Part shown: positions 9,801 through 17,151 of the stretch, piece by piece | Layout: every line of letters begins with the position of its first letter | How positions within the stretch are numbered: position 1 is the first letter of the stretch | NCBI GenBank assembly: GCA_963575745.1 | Contig: CAUYUJ010014771.1 | Location: 601,593 to 661,592, forward strand | From: Prorocentrum cordatum | Lineage: Eukaryota; Sar; Dinophyceae; Prorocentrales; Prorocentraceae | Direction: 5' to 3' | DNA: 60,000 nucleotides | Translations under genes and position numbers: made by a program | The notes under the pieces: model-generated | What the model was told of the DNA's origin: nothing | What the model saw: only the letters and a program-made list of their open reading frames with translations | The model's database searches: none

Positions 9801-11766
9801 CACTGGTAGCACTCACTCCAGACTTATTCAATGCTTGACTTCACGTGTCCCTTCCTTAGGATTTCACGACGATTTGGCTAAATATCAGCATCCAAGCAAC
9901 ACGTCTGGAGAACACGAGTCGCCTGGAAACAGGCCTTCTCCAGACACACCAGATGCTGCATCGCCGAGCGAAGGCCGTCTGTCGACAATCTATGAGGAAA
10001 ATGAGGAACACAATATCGAAGCTATGATGCTAGAAGAGTGGTACGACGAGCTACGTATGGACCTTCATCCTACGACGATTACCGATGATTATCTTTATTG
10101 CGTCCCAACAACTATGCTGCCCGACCAATGTGTTTTGGTTTCAGCATTTGCGGACGAAGATGATATTACATCATCAGATATGCTCGGAGACGAGCCGAAA
10201 TCATGTGAGCCCTGTCTAGTATCTCTTTGTTCGAACACAACCGACGAGAGCTACTCTCTAGACAGTGATGAATACGGTCCTTACGTTGAAGTATGCTTTA
10301 CATCAGAAATGTCAAAAATAGTGTTGGATCAGACTCAACTTGCACAGCTCGATACCGATATGGTCGCAACGATGAGAGTATATGTATCCTCTGCTGCTAA
10401 ACGTGCTGTGGTCGTCACAGAAGATGATCTACTGACCAAAGCCGACATAGCAGCACATCCAAAGGAGGTTAGTGAAGCCTTATATACTGAGCTCAAAATC
10501 TGGATTGATAACCGATGCTTTGAGATGTACGATTTATCCAAAGCTTCCAACATCATGACATCCAGATACGTATACAAGTGGAAGTTCGTAAAGATGGGTA
10601 CCGAGAACGTTAAAACCATTCGTCTCAGACTGGTCCTTCGTGGATTTATGGATACTGAGGCTTTTGATGTGGAAACATTCTCGGGAACCGCCCGAAGGCA
10701 GTCCCAACGACTCCTGGCAAGTGAAGCGGCATGTCATCCAGAGTGGATCTTAGCATCCATGGATATCGATAAGGCGTTCCTAAAAGGTTTGACCTATGAG
10801 GAACTTGCCCATGCCACCGGCGAGGAAACTCGCATGGTTTGCTTTACTCTTCCACCAGGAAGCGCTCAGGTACTTCGTACCTTACCCGGCTTCTCATCCT
10901 ACGACGAAAGTCGACGCTGTCTTAGATGCCTCAAACCAGGAACGGGTACTAAGGACGCTCCAAGAGCGTTCTCTCTCAAACTTCGTACGACCACACGAGC
11001 TATAGGACTTGCACCGACCAGCTACGATCCTGAATTTGAATTCAGCCAAGACCTTCTGACGGCAAAACATGTCGATGATATTAACATGACAGGTCTAGAG
11101 AAAAATATAGACGACTATGTACAACGTGTCGAAAAGGTATTTGGCAAATGCAAGCTCAACAAGCACACATATACGAACTGCGCCGTTCGCTACACTAAGA
11201 ATGATCAGGGAGATGTGATCATGGACCAGGACGAGTATATTAAACAACTACGTCCTATCACACACCCAGAACTTACAGGAGCGGCGGCCGACGCCAAAGC
11301 CACGAAACTCATTGCCGACATGTTCGTCAGCCTGCGAGGAGCCCTCGCCTATGCCCTTCTTACCCAAATCTGGCTTATGGTATATGTGGTCTCTCTTCAG
11401 AAAATTCAAGAGCCCACCAATTTGCAAGTCAGACGTTTGAATGCTGTGACGCGAAAGCTGATCAGCAGTCCGAAACGTATCACCTTCCCTCGGATGAAGC
11501 CGACGAATGAAGTTGACATCCATAGCGATTCGGGGTATCGGAAGCTTACCGGGGAGGAGGATGACGAGACCAAGGGCTACGGCATACGCGGGGCCAACGT
11601 ACTACGGCGAGGAAACTCGCCCCAAGGCAAGTCCGTCGTTCACCTCTGTGACGGACTATGCAAATCACACCGATTACAGGTGAGGTCCAGTTATTTGCGG
11701 AGGCACTTGCAGCCGCACATAACCTTGATGATGTTACCCTACGCTCATTACTCTCCACGAGCTTAA
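6757..11766 (+). CDS. Copia pol: methyltransferase-like domain, Cys/His knuckle, integrase, reverse transcriptase, RNase H start
   Basis: Open from 6,757 (after TAA 6,754); the first ATG is at about 6,880 but entry is probably from the upstream frame. Domains in order: methyltransferase-like (7,020-7,650); a Cys-rich knuckle with CPAC, CKYH and CPAC motifs (7,800-7,990); integrase (about 8,380-9,120) with H/C zinc-binding residues (HLRWHH and CDTCREC) and the D-D-E triad; a chromodomain-like or GKGY-type C-terminal region (9,240-9,400, VDYHRPT onwards); a long variable linker; reverse transcriptase (10,470-11,200); and RNase H from 11,515. True frame is lost after about 11,650, and the terminal residues before the stop at 11,764-11,766 are out-of-frame translation. 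Confidence 0.92.
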   Translation, partial: NRRRGLKAEKEAGIKPRRIKKHVEDGNDDCGDDLSGLGQDLMATWSTDVPVELISSDEDDDLSLTLPTSMPDTHANIYSIVATLCYGHNNCVDMLELCGGEGGISELAFSRGLSSGGNLDKTTYVDLGDPSVQQVIDHYFAICYVRVAILQPSCRTTGPPSYYNYKVNYNTWEQHHKEDLPHITYCGKIAVTQDDSQRWFIREQPTGTWVDDISPWKKLANRPHITTVHIDQCATGLKDTTGDYIKKPTNITSNDETILKPFERLKCNGQHVHAQPCNIELSLAQKYTRRLQSAFVEAVYLAKAIDTTRGNAPISTAHAYPTDLPDQAEPGEGMRRIGDRIIPKVATCPACIDNVRKDSPSHNRDPTQCKYHDSISVYWPCPACQRDLTRSKGVKNHLDTEPGKCRFAEPFKLPDDHDPEGKTVPAWWKPLPKPGEGQASASGGRQGAHARPPRPRSFGNVDPTSGASSYDMLRDAPERGNTPSASSSEVPQVAARRGRLQGVPPPPDAVNTGDQLRRATRNPLASTGSGAPRLPDWTRFDIQHSLQSLRSHEPHVVKKELRKLHLRWHHAKEPKMRLILEKVGLDNVRLNMIKEVCDTCRECRAWERPGNSTLPSVSLPGNWLDEGEMDFMFYKKRTIFHIMDRCIRLAAGLEISDRERDAIIDAYHYCWIAYHGPFKVLYSDGEGALNNDAAKTMMANKGTELRIRAPGQHATSIESRNGILSGVFHMIEEELNRHNIPVVFTRVLAEGIFVTNAFTFYNGVSPYQAHTGRQPSFLPDLDTLDFPKGPETSGHERERRVREVSLEAITQATAVAKTNRALRAKTTPDGARLYSSGDLVDYHRPTATKDDHGGWNGPFPVIRNVPERGHIVVKAGSREVIVMYPDARHTLYIECLLTRELGMDNMAMQTVLAYVAHLSAGKPAKVFGYIPDYKGNLNLSDDSKFHPRVHLALQYLVRNYFRVEHVVAVRLAKSVSSLPAVKYATGSTLIHYDNDISPAFHYYECVGTGLNISQITGSTHSRLIQCLTSRVPSLGFHDDLAKYQHPSNTSGEHESPGNRPSPDTPDAASPSEGRLSTIYEENEEHNIEAMMLEEWYDELRMDLHPTTITDDYLYCVPTTMLPDQCVLVSAFADEDDITSSDMLGDEPKSCEPCLVSLCSNTTDESYSLDSDEYGPYVEVCFTSEMSKIVLDQTQLAQLDTDMVATMRVYVSSAAKRAVVVTEDDLLTKADIAAHPKEVSEALYTELKIWIDNRCFEMYDLSKASNIMTSRYVYKWKFVKMGTENVKTIRLRLVLRGFMDTEAFDVETFSGTARRQSQRLLASEAACHPEWILASMDIDKAFLKGLTYEELAHATGEETRMVCFTLPPGSAQVLRTLPGFSSYDESRRCLRCLKPGTGTKDAPRAFSLKLRTTTRAIGLAPTSYDPEFEFSQDLLTAKHVDDINMTGLEKNIDDYVQRVEKVFGKCKLNKHTYTNCAVRYTKNDQGDVIMDQDEYIKQLRPITHPELTGAAADAKATKLIADMFVSLRGALAYALLTQIWLMVYVVSLQKIQEPTNLQVRRLNAVTRKLISSPKRITFPRMKPTNEVDIHSDSGYRKLTGEEDDETKGYGIRGANVLRRGNSPQGKSVVHLCDGLCKSHRLQVRSSYLRRHLQPHITLMMLPYAHYSPRA
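7020..7650 (+). other. Methyltransferase-like domain of the Copia polyprotein
   Basis: VDMLELCGGEGGISELAF (7,033 on) looks like the SAM-binding motif I of Rossmann methyltransferases (family form F-G-GG). ILQPSCRTTGP (C at 7,216-7,218) sits where C5-methyltransferases have PPC. WFIREQPTGTW resembles the EN[VP] motif VI region. The catalytic Cys could be the one in PSC, but the flanking Pro-Pro is changed. Activity is therefore doubtful; a structural or nucleic-acid-binding role is possible. From memory the domain recurs in dinoflagellate Copia elements. Confidence 0.65.
8380..9120 (+). other. Retroviral-type integrase domain
   Basis: The zinc-binding segment reads LHLRWHHA ... CDTCREC. The catalytic acidic residues are D in EMDFMF (8,644-8,646), D in YSDGEGA (8,806-8,808) and E in IESRNGIL (8,908-8,910). 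Spacing and the downstream NAFTFYNGVSPYQAHTGRQP block are typical of Copia integrases. No catalytic residue is lost in this copy. Confidence 0.93.
10470..11200 (+). other. Copia reverse transcriptase domain
   Basis: SRYVYKWKFVK, then LVLRGF, MDIDKAFLKG (motif A Asp at 10,762-10,764), the KPGTGTKDAPRAFSLKL region and KHVDDINMTG (catalytic DD at 11,074-11,079, with His for the usual Tyr) follow the Copia RT order. The domain is uninterrupted. Confidence 0.93.
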
Positions 11767-12141
11767 GGCAGGGGCTTTGACTCCACGACAACTACGAGAC
11801 ATGCGTGAAGTTGGAGGCCTTGCTATCAAAGTCTCTCTTACCATAGACGCCGAGTCTGTCTACAAATCTTTATCAAGCAGGGATCTCAAAATACCTACAG
11901 AACGGACTCTGCTTGACATATCAGCTGGATACGTGAGCTCATGGATATAGGTATAGTACATAATGTGCAATGGTGTGATACTAGGGATATGACCGCAGAT
12001 GGGCATACAAAGGGAAGCATCGATCGGGAGCTGCTTCTGGAAGTGATGTCAGGCACTCAGTCATTTAAGTATGACGTGAAGCAATTTGTTCCCTTTCGGG
12101 GTCCCGAGGACAGAGACAAACCTAAGTCTAATCAATTTTAG
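11515..12141 (+). pseudogene. RNase H domain of the Copia element, broken into several frames
   Basis: It begins in the pol frame with DIHSDSGYRKL (active-site-like D at 11,527). It then continues in a second frame from about 11,658 (MQITPITGEVQLFAEALA, to TGA 11,778), a third from about 11,768 (ALTPRQLRDMREVGG to TAG 11,948), and returns to the first at 11,941 with DTRDMTADGHTKGSIDRE, the normal Copia RNase H ending, to TAA 12,141. Each piece is protein-like only in its own frame, so these are accumulated indels and not introns. This copy could not make a full RNase H without errors being corrected or helper proteins. Confidence 0.85.
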
Positions 12142-12179
12142 TCTGTCCTTGTTGCCCTCGCGGTCCAGTTTGCCAGCAC

Positions 12180-12202
12180 GGGCGCCTACTATAAAGGCGC
12201 CC
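12180..12202 (+). promoter_or_regulatory. GGGCGCC/GGCGCCC hairpin with TATAAA in the loop
   Basis: A perfect 7-bp inverted repeat surrounds a 9-nt loop containing TATAAA. A promoter role is possible for an LTR, but dinoflagellate promoters generally lack TATA boxes. Confidence 0.4.
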
Positions 12203-12210
12203 CTTTAGCT

Positions 12211-12224
12211 GCTCGGAAACGAGC
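12211..12224 (+). repeat. Tetraloop hairpin module in the non-coding 3' region
   Basis: GCTCG-GAAA-CGAGC followed by C lies 70 bases after the last stop codon. It shows that the module is not maintained only by its peptide. Confidence 0.85.
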
Positions 12225-12388
12225 CTTATATTTCACGCCTGGCAACGAGCCGGCTTCGTACAACTCAGGCTCTTTGCCTTAATACACATTTGCTTGGTGA
12301 GGTATGGCCTAATTTTGGCTTACCTCTAACTGAGCCGATAGCCCTTCATTGTTTGAAGGGGCTGTCCTGTATTTGCGTGAAATACTTT

Positions 12389-12402
12389 GCGAGGAAACTC
12401 GC
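12389..12402 (+). repeat. Last tetraloop hairpin module, non-coding
   Basis: GCGAG-GAAA-CTCGC followed by C. It stands directly before the 11-bp hairpin at 12,405-12,431. It has the same stem as the copies at 659, 3,548, 10,820 and 11,607. Confidence 0.85.
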
Positions 12403-12404
12403 CT

Positions 12405-12450
12405 TACAGTCTGGTGTTTGACCAGACTGTACGCACTGTTTTCTTTTCTT
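12405..12450 (+). terminator. 11-bp hairpin followed by a T-rich tract
   Basis: TACAGTCTGGT pairs perfectly with ACCAGACTGTA (12,421-12,431) around GTTTG, and TTTTCTTTTCTTT begins at 12,439. The shape recalls an RNA 3'-end or processing signal. Intrinsic terminators are not known for dinoflagellate Pol II, so the role is open. Confidence 0.4.
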
Positions 12451-12600
12451 TGCAAACAGTCGTGCGCGCGATCTTTGCGTGCGACTATGCTCTCCGTCTC
12501 CTCCCCTCCCGACTTTAAGGGTAGCTCTTTGGGAGATGTTACAGCATCGGGAGCATAGCTCGCGCGCCGTTGCCTTTGGCCCAAGGCACGCGCGCCCTAT

Positions 12601-12764
12601 TTGCCCGGACACCGCGAGTGTTCGCTATGTGCTGGAAAGATCATTCCATCGATCTTATCCTATCTTACTCATCCACCCCTCATACTGTACCTCCACAGCA
12701 GAGCGATGGATGCAATTTGCCAGGCTATATGCCATATTTGAGCTACCAGGCTCACTTTCGACTC
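12601..12764. other. Short unassigned stretch
   Basis: AT-balanced sequence between the Copia 3' end and the 88-bp array. No gene, motif or repeat recognised. Confidence 0.5.
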
Positions 12765-13000
12765 GAGCGACATGAGCCCACGACTGCATGCGAACTTTTT
12801 CATGTTGGCTTTTTGTGGAGCTCCTGGGGTGCTTGGAAATCCGTGATAGAGCAAACGAAATGAACCCATAACTGCACGTGGACTCTTTGAGTTTGGCCTT
12901 CCGTGGAGCGCCGATGGGGCTTAAACAGCGAGGCAGGGGCGAGCGAAATGAGCCCGCGACTGCTGGCGGATTTCTTCAGTTTGCATTTTGCACGCTGTTC
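12765..13000 (+). repeat. Tandem 88-bp repeat array, forward copies
   Basis: Three units start their GCGAAATG-like core near 12,765, 12,851 and 12,940. Landmarks in each unit: GAGCGAAATGAGCCC, ACTGCATGCGGAC, TTCATGTTGG, GTGGAGCTCC and a GGGGCTTG(A)AA block. Confidence 0.8.
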
Positions 13001-13300
13001 AAGCCTGTTTCAAGCCCCGTAGGAGCTCCACACGCGGCCGATATTTACAAATCGGTATGCAGTCGTTGGCTGAGTTCATCATTTCGCTCGCCCTGACCAC
13101 GCTCAGTTCCCGGGCCCCTACGTTTTTCAGGCTCCACAGGGAGCATCACAGGCGGCCGAAATTGAAAAGATCGCCCTTGCCATGTGTTTCAAGGCTTGCT
13201 CTTCGTCCAAGTCCGTACACCCCTCACACGCGTCGTGGCCCCACAGGGAGCGCCCCCTTCTTCGGCCCACCTGCCTTGCAGCATTCACAACTACATATGG
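13001..13300 (-). repeat. Inverted copies of the 88-bp repeat
   Basis: Landmarks appear in reverse complement: GGAGCTCCACA (13,022), ATGCAGTCGTTGGC (13,057), CATTTCGCTCGCCC (13,080), then degenerate copies ending in CCCCTCACACGCGTCGTGG (13,220). Forward copies lie on both sides, so the block as a whole is a large imperfect inverted repeat. Confidence 0.7.
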
Positions 13301-13319
13301 TTGGATCTTTCGCCAGGCT

Positions 13320-13730
13320 GATTAATTTCGGTCTTCTGTGGAGCTCCTATGGGACTTGAAAAGCTTGGTATGGGCGAGTGAAATGAGCCCATCACTGCAT
13401 GCAGACATTTTCTTGTTTGCCTTATGTGGGGCTCCTACTGGGCTTGGAAAGCGCGGCAGGGGCGAGCGAAATCAGCCCGCGACTGCAGGCGGATTGTTTT
13501 TTTTGCCAGCCTCCTGTGGAGCCTTTTATGGGCTTGAAAGGGGTGGCAGGGGCGAGCGACATGAGCACGCGACTGCATGCGGACTTTTTCATGTTGGTAT
13601 TCGTGTGGTGCTCCCATGGGGCTTGGGAAGCGTAGCAAGGGCGAGCGAAATGAGCTTATGACTGCACGCGGACTTCATTTTGGCGTTCTGTTGAGCTTGG
13701 GGCTTGAAATGCGCGGCAGGGGTGTGCCAG
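13320..13730 (+). repeat. Tandem 88-bp repeat array, second forward block
   Basis: Cores at about 13,374, 13,462, 13,552 and 13,641 give periods of 88, 90 and 89. Several frames are open across the units, but the repeats and not selection for protein explain this. Confidence 0.85.
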
Positions 13731-14270
13731 GGCAGGGGCAGGAGGGAGGAGAGGGAGGAGGTCCAGGAGAACCGGGACGCCAGGCGCTGCTGATTCAAAG
13801 CGAGGACCAAACACCACATGATGGATGGGAAAACAAGGTGCGAGTCGCAAGAGTGGCAGTACAATTAAAAAAACACATGGTGCACCTGAAGGGGGTGATC
13901 AACAGTAATTCGTATTCTTAGAATTGAGAACTGAAAGTAATAGTTGTTCGTTTGATGTGAGATTTCAACAACACCAACAACACGAACAATTCTTGACGCT
14001 TCGCGTATCCCCAGCATTTCCTTGGACGCTGTCGTCAGCCGCCTGATCCGCGGCCCTGCGCGCGTTACGTAATTTAGTCGCGTCCGCGGCCCGTTCGCGA
14101 CCTTCCGCCGCTGGCGCTTCCGCCTGCGGCTGTATAAAAAAAAATATCCCCACCACTCTTTCGAGGGGGCGCATGACGCTGCGCCACCCCCCCCAGACCG
14201 CGGCCGCCGCGCCGCCATCGGCCTCCCTTGCGCTGACGTCTCGCCGCGCCCCCCCCGCTGCGACTGCCTC
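13731..14270. other. No gene seen; GC-rich transition
   Basis: Contains purine-rich GGAGGGAGGAGAGG sequence (13,740-13,760), an AT-richer stretch (13,860-13,990), and then GC-rich sequence that may be the degraded start of the next element. No motif recognised. Confidence 0.5.
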
Positions 14271-14531
14271 AGCGGATGGACGATCGTCCCCCCGGGGTTT
14301 CTGGACCAGGTGATTACCCAGAGCGGGTGCAGGGCCTGGGGGCCTCGACGCTGCCAGGAAACCGCTCTGTTCAGGGGCCCCGCGGGACCGACGACCAAAC
14401 ACCGCGCGATGCCGTTGGTCGGACCGAGGACCGAGGGTCAGCAGCTCGCGTTTCCGGTCGAACAGGCACCCGACACCGATCGGCCTTCGGACTCCGGTAG
14501 CCAGATCAGCCCACGCTCGCCCCACGCCGCT

Positions 14532-14769
14532 GCGGCTGTTAGCTGCACTGGGGTGGAGCGAGAGGTGGACCCCAATCGTGGCGATGAGGACCGGTCCCGC
14601 AGATCGGTCGCGCCCCCAGAATCAGATCCTGGTCACTTCACCGTTCCCGCGGCTGTTAGCCGCACCCCATCTGGGTCTAGATCGGATCGAGCCCTCAATA
14701 CCGACGTCTTCTCCCAGACAGGCGATGCCATTTCCTACCATCCCGCGGCTGTTAGCCGCACCCCAACCA
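14532..14769. repeat. Three copies of the hairpin GCGGCTGTTAGCCGC
   Basis: Copies at 14,532-14,546 (one mismatch, AGCTGC), 14,649-14,663 and 14,755-14,769. The 6-bp stem closes on GTT, and CACCCCA follows copies two and three. Spacing is 117 and 106 bp. Confidence 0.8.
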
Positions 14770-15313
14770 AGCATCGGCAGGTCCAGCAGGCGGCTGACCG
14801 CCGTGAGGAGTTGGGTTCCCCTCCAGGTCTCCCCCCAGTTTCAGGAGGTCCCCTCCCGGAGCTCAGCCCCCCTGTGCGGGCCCGCCTGGAGCTCCAGAGC
14901 CCCCCCCCAGCAGGCCCCAGATCGACGTGGACGGACCCCGATGGATCCCCAGTCTTCGAACGAAGCTGTCGCGGCTGAAATCCTCCGATGGAGAAGGGAC
15001 ACTGAAGCCAACAGCCACGCCCATGTACAATGGATCACAGTCAAGATATCCCTTCCCAACCACGCCTGCCTCCTGAGGGCAGAACTAGAGCCGTTACTCC
15101 ACCACGTCATACGACTCAACCACGCGTTCCCCGCCCAGCGCCACCACCCACATCGCTCCCCGCTGAGCGCCTTGCAAGCCGTTATGTAATGGCCTTGATA
15201 GCCGCTCCCACCGCATAGACGCGGGGGATGCAGGAGTCCAGCGATTCAGTGCACATCCGCCTTTCTACATTGGCCATCGACCTCGCGCACCGCATCGCAG
15301 CCCTGGCAGCGCG

Positions 15314-16903
15314 ATGTCTGGGATGCCGCGTAGGAGTACGCAACGCAGGGTTGCTTCTGCTGCAGGCATCCGAGAGAACCGCGGCCCCCATCATACGGCA
15401 CCTCCGCGACGCCGCACCCTGCGTCTTAGGTCGCGAAAGAGAGCGCGCCGTCACGTCCCTGCGGAAGATATTCATGGAAGGCCCATGGAACGGTGGCCCC
15501 ACTTCCATGCGGCTCGCAGACCCCGAGCTCGGATTCCACCTCCGATGGAACCTGGCGGGTCTCGGACAGCTGCCCCCGGAAAGGCTCGTGGAAGCAAAAG
15601 AGGCCACCGCTGGCGCCAGAACCGCGGGCCAGATCCTTTCCATTTTCGCCTGTTCCCAGATGCAGCGGAGTACCGGCAGATGCCCCAAGTCAGCGTCACG
15701 CCACAAGTGGCCGACATCATGGCGGCAGCCTTCTCAGGCGCAAGCTGCGTAGACGTCGGCACTCAGGCTGCGCGCGTATTCCCCGCCACGCCCACCAGAG
15801 ACGCAGGGCGCACTCTGCCGAGCACCCCCGCGCAGGCGCGCGCGCACTTGGACGAGGTCGCTCGCGCAGAAGTCCGGGGGGGGGGGGCCCAGAGCAGCCC
15901 CCCACGCGCGCGCGCTCGAGGCAAGCGCGCGGGGCGCCTCCGGAGACCCTGCAAAGGGCCCTCAAGCCAGACACTTGCGCCCAGACACATGGATCCCAGG
16001 GCGCCAGGCACTGCGGCTGTTCTCGGCGCCAATCGGCGCAGTAGGGGCTCGAACTTGCATTCGTGTTTGGCCCCTGCCACTTGGGGCACAGCTCATCGCG
16101 CAGCCAGCGCCCCCCCCCCCCCCCCCCCCCTCACCCCAGAATGGATAGCCAGCCACGCCGAAGGGTTCAGTCAGGACGCCCCTTCGGAGCGGACTGCCCC
16201 CCAGTTTGACGCCGTACACCCCCCGAGTGGCCTTCGTAACGTAGACCTGGCCCTCTTTCCGGGAGAACGCATGATTGCCGCCATCGCCGCTGGAGGAGCA
16301 ATCAGTATTCATGCGGACGGGGGGACTGCCCTCCTGCATGCCACGCTATACCCACGTGGGCCACAGTCATCAAATCTCCGAGCTGCCATGCGGGGCGAAG
16401 GGCGACCCCGCGTCCGTCTCCGGATGCAGCTTGTCTGCGGAAGCGTGTGCGTAGCCGGGCAGCCCACTCGATTGCCGCCCGTTCCGTCTCCGGCTGACGT
16501 CGGACTTATGACGGCCCGACCGGGCCCCATTCCTCAGCCACCCAGGCCCTCCGCCTCAGCGCGCCCAGGCCCGGGCCAGCGAGACCCACCCGCTTCCCAG
16601 ACCTCACCGAAACCCTCGTGCGGGTCAACCGCCTTCTCCGGGCGGCGGACCCAGGCGGCGGCCCGACCCCCCCCCCCCATGGACGCACATGCAGCAGCCC
16701 GGGGCACGCTGGGAAGATACGCTGCCTGCCTCACAACTTCTCAAGTCAATGAGTTCGCGAGGGGCGCCCAGGCCCGACTCAACTACGAGATGGACAGACA
16801 AAGCCAGGGAAGGCCAATCGCACGATACAGCTGGGGCATCTTCGCAGCCATGTGGCTACTGCAATTCACTAACCCAGCACGGCTGGACCGCGATCGCGTC
16901 TAA
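15314..16903 (+). CDS. Long Pro/Arg/Ala-rich ORF, N-terminal part of the GC-rich element (unidentified)
   Basis: 529 codons are open in very GC-rich DNA, where long frames arise by chance, so length alone proves little. Two stretches look truly coding: about 16,130-16,480 (LTPEWIASHAEGFSQ ... FPGERMIAAIAAGGAISIH) and 16,690-16,903 (TLGRYAACLTTSQVNEFARG ... GIFAAMWLLQF). They have amphipathic composition and few Pro/Arg. After the stop at 16,901 similar sequence continues in another frame (QLIGELGIREEVLRQPPFA from about 16,902), so the stop marks a frameshift. No family recognised; the position before the methyltransferase-like domain suggests an ORF1-like or N-terminal region. Confidence 0.45.
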   Translation: MSGMPRRSTQRRVASAAGIRENRGPHHTAPPRRRTLRLRSRKRARRHVPAEDIHGRPMERWPHFHAARRPRARIPPPMEPGGSRTAAPGKARGSKRGHRWRQNRGPDPFHFRLFPDAAEYRQMPQVSVTPQVADIMAAAFSGASCVDVGTQAARVFPATPTRDAGRTLPSTPAQARAHLDEVARAEVRGGGAQSSPPRARARGKRAGRLRRPCKGPSSQTLAPRHMDPRAPGTAAVLGANRRSRGSNLHSCLAPATWGTAHRAASAPPPPPPLTPEWIASHAEGFSQDAPSERTAPQFDAVHPPSGLRNVDLALFPGERMIAAIAAGGAISIHADGGTALLHATLYPRGPQSSNLRAAMRGEGRPRVRLRMQLVCGSVCVAGQPTRLPPVPSPADVGLMTARPGPIPQPPRPSASARPGPGQRDPPASQTSPKPSCGSTAFSGRRTQAAARPPPPMDAHAAARGTLGRYAACLTTSQVNEFARGAQARLNYEMDRQSQGRPIARYSWGIFAAMWLLQFTNPARLDRDRV

Positions 16904-17105
16904 CAGCTCATCGGTGAACTTGGAATACGGGAAGAAGTCCTCAGACAGCCCCCCTTTGCCCAATGGCTTGCTAGCCCTTCAACCGGGCCCGACGTGCACT
17001 GCGCACGCGCACCAGCTGGAGGTACCTGGATCGCGCGGGGCGGATGTGGAGGGAGGCACCTCCCTCACTTTTGGGCTGGGCACAGACCGCCTGCTCCTGG
17101 GGCGG

Positions 17106-17108
<3 letters not shown>

Positions 17109-17149
<41 letters not shown>
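17109..17149 (+). repeat. (GA)n microsatellite
   Basis: About twenty uninterrupted GA units within the GC-rich element. It is probably a secondary expansion that also disturbs the reading frame. Confidence 0.95.

Positions 17150-17151
<2 letters not shown>

Larger units (their letters stand above)
659..12402 (+). repeat. Family of 30 covarying tetraloop hairpin modules (GC-NNN-GNRA-N'N'N'-GC-C)
   Basis: Each module is a 5-bp stem closed by a 4-nt loop and usually followed by C: 15 nt in all. Stem spans: 659-672, 784-797, 1235-1248, 1316-1329, 1923-1936, 2459-2472, 2720-2733, 2960-2973, 3138-3151, 3548-3561, 4040-4053, 4121-4134, 4610-4623, 4643-4656, 5178-5191, 5267-5280, 5532-5545, 5710-5723, 6326-6339, 6584-6597, 7680-7693, 8190-8203, 8699-8712, 9514-9527, 9921-9934, 10182-10195, 10820-10833, 11607-11620, 12211-12224, 12389-12402. 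The three variable stem positions take eleven forms (GAG, GGG, CGG, TGG, AGG, TCG, GGA, ACG, GCG, GTG, CTG), always with the exact partner except one G-U at 5,710. Loops are GAAA (19), GCAA (3), GTAA (2), GAGA (2), and off-type GCAG (2) and GATA (1); recounting by eye may shift a copy. Weaker relatives: 229-244, 431-444, 4523-4537 and 11334-11348 (five-base loops). Confidence 0.9.
1..12600 (+). mobile_element. Ty1/Copia-type LTR retrotransposon, 5' end outside the window
   Basis: Protease, then integrase, then reverse transcriptase, then RNase H is the Copia (Pseudoviridae) order, and each has recognisable catalytic motifs (see the separate entries). The reading frame is open from base 3, so the 5' LTR, primer-binding site and true start codon lie to the left. 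The last coding trace ends at 12,141. A structured, non-coding 3' region follows to about 12,600 and probably includes the 3' LTR, but its borders cannot be set without the 5' copy. The copy is not intact: two in-frame TGA codons (3,813 and 5,637), a change of frame near 6,757-6,812, and at least three frame changes in RNase H after 11,650. Extra domains (Tpt1, RING, methyltransferase-like) make it unlike textbook Copia. From memory, related polyproteins occur in dinoflagellate genomes. Confidence 0.93.
12142..12600 (+). other. Non-coding 3' region and probable 3' LTR, with a series of hairpins
   Basis: There is no reading frame of note. Successive inverted repeats can be read: 12,180-12,202 (GGGCGCC / GGCGCCC around TACTATAAA), 12,211-12,224, 12,299-12,326 (GAGGTA / TACCTC outer stem), 12,340-12,363 (AGCCCTTCA / TGAAGGGGCT), 12,389-12,402, 12,405-12,431, 12,458-12,486 (10 bp with two wobbles) and 12,562-12,595. 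LTR ends (TG...CA) and target duplications cannot be set because the left LTR is missing. Confidence 0.6.

Noticed and set aside
12303-12313. TATGG next to CCTAAT recalls the two halves of the 11-nt GAAA-tetraloop receptor.
   Set aside because: The halves are contiguous with no loop between them and no flanking helices, so the receptor cannot form; chance is likely.
12305-12320. CTAATTTTGGCTTAC resembles part of the dinoflagellate spliced leader (ATTTTGGCT shared).
   Set aside because: Only nine bases match and the leader's 5' end is absent, so a relict spliced leader is not supported.
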